The notes below the pieces were generated by a model. The model ran no database searches. It was not told the DNA's origin and was given only the letters and a program-made list of their open reading frames with translations. 64,000 nucleotides of DNA from Dastarcus helophoroides (lineage: Eukaryota > Arthropoda > Insecta > Coleoptera > Bothrideridae): positions 40,289,435 through 40,353,434 of the forward strand of contig CM053325.1 in the NCBI GenBank assembly GCA_028583605.1. Direction: 5' to 3'. The translations under genes were made by a program, and so were the position numbers. Positions 60,196 through 64,000 of the stretch are shown in pieces (within the stretch, counting starts at the first letter, position 1; every line of letters begins with the position of its first letter).

Positions 60196-60655
60196 ATACA
60201 GTGTGTCCCAGCGGGAATCGCTGCGATTGATATCTGACAAAGTACATATCTAAAAAATTTGAAAATTAACAACATAGCAAAGTCGACGAGGCCAACACAA
60301 CTAATATATTTGCAAAATTGTAGTAATTCCGGTTGTGCTGAGAGTAAATTAATATCTGGTTTCTGAAAAAAATACAAAGAATTTCGTGGGACCTTGCATC
60401 TGTCAATTTTTTTAATAAAAATCCAATTATCTCTAAAACAATTAATTTTAAGAACAATGTTTATAATCCAAAGAAGCCATAAAATATCAAATAAAATCCA
60501 AAAGTGCAAAAATATAAAGGGTATCATTTAAAATAACGAAGATGGTGTCAACTTCCGGTATAACCGAAGACACTACAATTTTGCAAATATTTTAGTTGTG
60601 TTGGTCTTGTCGACTTTGCTAAGTTGCCAAAGTTTGAAATGTTTTAGGTAAGTAG
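60196..60655. mobile_element. Family B deletion derivative (~0.46 kb)
   Basis: Left end (ACAGTGTGTCCCAGCGGGAA) and right-arm sequence (TCAACTTCCGGTATAACCGA, TTGTCGACTTTGCTAAGTTG) of family B are joined with the middle lost. The extreme right end is replaced by the LTR-type element at 60656. Confidence 0.7.
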
Positions 60656-61025
60656 TGTGATGAGCGGCCGCGAGTGTTGCATGTGTTGTGAGTGTGAAAT
60701 TATTCAAATTCCAAATTTGGTTCACCTTTAAAAATTTTCGAAGAATAATTTATTTTAGATTTTCGGATCCAGTTTGTCTACGTTTTAAAATTATTTTATT
60801 CCAATAAATTGTAACCCCAGTTAGGTAGAGTCAACAGGGAAGTGTTCAACAAGAATTGACCCAAAATTTTTTTACAATAGGTCAAGAAAATAAATCAACA
60901 CAATTTCAAGTTTGTGATTTTCAAGTGTTGTTAAACATAATACAACAAAATAAAAGTAAACCTATTTATTTTAACTTGTTTAAATTTGCCGGACACAAGT
61001 CTGAAAGAAATATTGCTTTAGAAAA

Positions 61026-62344
61026 TTACTAGAATGCATTAAGCACAAATAATCTGGCATTCTTTGTTTAATTCTTTCGCTCGTATATGGTGCGTCGGTT
61101 ATTAATTGCCCCAAAGTTTACCTTGACCTTAATAATTTCAAGAATTTTCCCCAGCTTCTCCATTTAGTTTGTACTGAAAGGTTTCCAAACCAAATGCAGC
61201 TAACTTTGCACCTGATTATCGGTGAGTGTTCGATGGTTATTTTGTACACAGAGGTTTTCAAACTATTTTTAGGTGAGTGCTTTTATTCCTCAATATTATG
61301 TGTATTTTGTTGTTTTCCTAATTCAAGCATACGTCACATAGCATACAGTTTTCTGTTGGAAGCGTTGATCTAACAATATCCAAAGAATAATGATACAAGA
61401 AAATGGAGCTCAAGCCTGAAAGTGAAGTTGGGATCTACCGTAATGAATAAAATTCGTAAATGTTGATTCAAGCGTACAGATCTCTCTCTCACTCTTTCTC
61501 ACTTTGCTTTTGTTTATTTGTTCCTTTGTTTTTCTTTTCCGTTTTTCTCATGCCAAACTGATTTACTCAAACTCAAAGCAGTGTCGTAAAATATACTAGA
61601 AAAATTGCTCAAATTTGTAGAAACTTTTTGAGCAGAATTTTCCCTTCTAAAACTACAGATGCTTCTACGGCTACTGGTCTAATAAAAGGAGCGTTTTCTA
61701 GCTTAGAAAGTGGCTAAGCTTGACTTAGCACAAAAAAAACATTTAAATTAAGGTTAGAAACTGGCAAGAACTTCTCATTACTTTCACCAAGATATTTCCC
61801 TAACGGAAGCTGATACTGTTCGCTCACCAACGTTAGTAAATTTATGTTGATAGTAAATCTAGGCATGCGACTATAGATTAGTAATTTTGCAAAAGCTTTT
61901 CGATCGCGACAGGGGGTATTGTAATTCTCCGTATCCTGATCAGGGGTCCATTTTTTTCCGGACCCTATAACCGATGAGGGGACGGACATACGGATAAGGC
62001 CAGACTGGGCAAATACGCTAAAACAGAGGCCAGGAGAGGGTTATAGTACGCTTCCAGCATGTTCAGGCATATGATCCGGAGAGGACATGCCCAGGCGTTC
62101 AGGCATGTTTGAGGTTTTGTCTATGTCTGAAAAGTTCTTCAGATAACGCCGTTTCCGGTTTTTCCTTTCTTTACGTTTTGAGAACGCACAGCACATTTTT
62201 TTTAACCCCTGGAAACTCAACTTCCAACAGCAGGACACAGAAAGCGACCTTGAGGAAATGGAAATATTTTTACGGAACGAATGCGCTATATTTCCTTTTG
62301 TTGCCCTTTTTCTCTATTCTCCTTTTTTTTATTTTGTTTTTTTA
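61026..62344. other. Unidentified insertion in the LTR
   Basis: About 1.3 kb absent from the sister LTR. It has a C/T-rich tract (61485-61550) and a more GC-rich part (61890-62130) with AGCATGTTCAGGCATATG and an offset GCGTTCAGGCATG. No coding domain was recognised. Confidence 0.45.
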
Positions 62345-63169
62345 AACTGGTAGTTGCACCGGTCAGGTGTAGGGTGCTTGGCCCTATAATAATTTCCTGA
62401 CAATATTCATTCATGTTTGTTGTGGATTTTTTAAAAAAAATTTCTTTCTCTTTTTCTTTTGTACGCCCCTCCAACACGATATTAATCAAAACTAGGAACA
62501 AGTAATTTCTCAAATTTCAGGAAAAATTAATGAAATCATATAGGAGCGAAAAACTATTAAATAAAATCATCCGACAATTTAAAATTTACTTGCTTATTTA
62601 TTCCATAGCAAACGTCACTAAAATGGCACAAGAATTTTACGTTGAAGAGAAATAATTTTTTTTGTGTTCATTCACTTTAATTAGCACAAACAAAAGCATT
62701 TTTCCAAGGTTCCGTATTTTGTACTCGTTTCCATATGTCCGGGACCTAACCGTATTTTTTTTAAACTAGTTTCAACCAAGTTCAATACCTGACTATCCTG
62801 TAAAATTTCTTTATGATGTTTTTTGTTTACACCCCCTCCCTTAATGTCTGGGTACCAAAAGGCTTCTAAATTTCGCTACAGGGCATGAGGATGCAGAATT
62901 TCTACTAATTTAAATATTTCTAAACCAAATTAACCTTTACATTAATTTTGAAAAGGATTCTTAGAGTGCAAATTAAACTGCAACACCTCTTGAATTATTC
63001 CATCCCTTTATCTAACAAGTTTTACTTCGATAACTGAAATTTAGATATCTTTGCAATTGTACGTGTTTATAAGGACGTTTTTTAAAGGTAAAATCCCTTC
63101 GGTCTACCACCACATGCTCTTGCTGAGAGATTTGCTACGGTCTCCGTTATCGATATATACCAGCTCTTT

Positions 63170-63385
63170 TTTTTGGTGGAACGGACTGGTCCTTGGTTAT
63201 CTTCAAAACTTAAAACATAAAACTTGCCCCCTGAAACCAAGAAAGAATAAAAAACACAACAAAGGTCGCTCTAACGCATTTCGACAGCCAAGCTATCATC
63301 TTCAGAGAGATACGCGTTAGAGCAACCTTTGTTTCGTTTTTTAATCTTTCTTGGTTTCAGGGCACAAGTTTTGTATTTCAATTTT
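63170..63385. mobile_element. Penelope-end foldback P, copy 3, 11-bp duplication
   Basis: A 216-bp element flanked by a perfect 11-bp repeat TACCAGCTCTT (63159-63169 and 63386-63396). Arms AACTTGCCCCCTGAAACCAA and TTGGTTTCAGGGCACAAGTT are inverted. The centre encodes a hammerhead-like motif on the minus strand. It interrupts the LTR-type element; the sister LTR has the uninterrupted region at about 17800-17830, though diverged. Confidence 0.8.
63270..63309 (-). ncRNA. Hammerhead-like motif in element P
   Basis: On the minus strand: CTCT, then CTGAAGA (core, 63305-63299), one extra T, the stem GATAGC/GCTGTC around TTG, GAAA, TGCGTT, and AGAG that can pair with the first CTCT as stem I. Stem III would be a near self-complementary hexamer (ACGCGT in the relatives), as in Penelope-type hammerheads thought to work as dimers. 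The extra base and mismatch make activity doubtful. Confidence 0.5.
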
Positions 63386-63649
63386 TACCAGCTCTTGTAT
63401 TGCCCTAGTTTACGACAGCGGACTTTAAAATGTTCTTTTGAAACCGATATTTGTGCCTTTTTCGAGTTTAGATAATTTAAACTTGAAAAAAACACAGTCT
63501 GTTTCTCACGCAGAACATTATGTTACAAAGAATTTTTATAATGCAGTATTTGTAGATTTAATATTTTCAAGAAAAAATGAATAAAATTCATTTAAATAAA
63601 AACGATGAAATAGAACAGGTTCGTAGGACTCGAATTGCCACATCTAAAA

Positions 63650-64000
63650 CAGTTGAAAAATTGAATCTCGCACATTTCGACTCTGTCACAGAGAAATCAG
63701 ATAGAAGAAAATCTGTTATTGGTAACAAAAATGTCGAAATAGCAGTTCCAATCTAACTAACCGTGTTTAAATTTTAGCTTCATCAGACACTATCAACTAC
63801 TATAAATAATTTGACTGAATATTTTAATATTTAATTGACGATATCGATTGTTTCTTTTTTTAAGTACATTTCATTGGTTTCTACACATTATGTCACTGAT
63901 ATGCTACTCAATAAGGATTCAATGACTGAAGCTAGATTTATATGTTTTTGGGATATAATTATTTTTTATAATTATTAAACCTATACTACAAAAAAAGTAA
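63650..64000. repeat. Family B copy, running off the window
   Basis: Matches the central and right part of the family B copy at 1399 (GAGAAATCAGATAGAAGAAA, AATGTCGAAATA, TTATGTCACTGATATGCTAC). Compared with it, this copy lacks about 310 bp of the centre (equivalent to 2382-2690). Confidence 0.65.

Larger units (their letters stand above)
60656..63642. mobile_element. LTR related to the one at 17500, inverted and disrupted
   Basis: Starts TGTGATGAGCGGCCGCGAG and ends in CACA, matching the LTR at 17500-19136 in reverse orientation over 60656-61025 and 62345-63642. It is enlarged by a ~1.3-kb unidentified insertion (61026-62344) and by element P at 63170, and lacks sequence equivalent to 18550-18745. 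No matching 4-bp duplication is seen at its ends. Confidence 0.65.

Overview
The window is AT-rich, intron-rich and repeat-saturated animal DNA, most likely from an insect with a large genome. A beetle is my guess; it rests on the repeat style and an insect-type muscle gene, not on a marker. The only host gene I can support lies on the minus strand and spans at least 11612-59698. It is an internal piece of a giant muscle protein: nine immunoglobulin (I-set) domains, two of them partial, with a Glu/Lys-rich PEVK-like stretch between the second and third. Exons are short and mostly join in phase 1, and introns reach about 22 kb. Titin/sallimus is my best family guess; zormin, obscurin/Unc-89 and projectin remain possible. 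Both ends of the gene lie outside the window.

Right to left, in the direction of transcription: half an Ig (59.6 kb), one Ig (55.2 kb), an acidic exon (52.9 kb), a long acidic exon with an apparent frameshift (47.0-48.2 kb), a 22-kb intron, an Ig (24.3 kb), an Ig split over two exons (24.0 and 20.1 kb), another Ig in the second of these, an 18-nt microexon (19.69 kb), then four more Ig units over exons at 16.0, 12.5, 12.3 and 11.6-12.0 kb. The last Ig is cut at its conserved Trp codon. Consecutive exons join in compatible phase everywhere except at the uncertain 3' end of the long acidic exon.

Almost everything else is transposable-element debris, much of it nested. The dominant class is long-inverted-repeat (foldback) DNA elements with TA target duplications, ends resembling CAGGGTG and a shared arm motif. 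There are three copies of a ~1.8-kb family (28.0, 31.5, 49.7 kb), a 2.1-kb family seen intact at 1.4-3.5 kb and as fragments elsewhere, and families at 3.6, 4.9, 13.5, 37.5 and 43.6 kb. A 3-kb palindrome with two opposed, broken Tc1/mariner-type transposases (40-43 kb) carries the same arm motif and may be a clue to the autonomous source. Other elements are a hAT element with a perfect 8-bp duplication (33.8-36.5 kb), a GC-rich foldback cluster (7.4-9.9 kb), a MULE transposase relic (21-22 kb), LINE relics (10-11, 49, 57-58 kb), a gypsy integrase relic (16.5-16.9 kb), a solo LTR (17.5-19.1 kb) and its disrupted relative (60.7-63.6 kb), and Penelope-like element (PLE) RT and GIY-YIG pieces (39-43 kb).

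The most striking RNA signal is a complete type-I hammerhead ribozyme fold at 58986-59034. Weaker hammerhead-like motifs sit in two other short foldback families that carry 11-bp target duplications. I found no tRNA, rRNA or CRISPR array.
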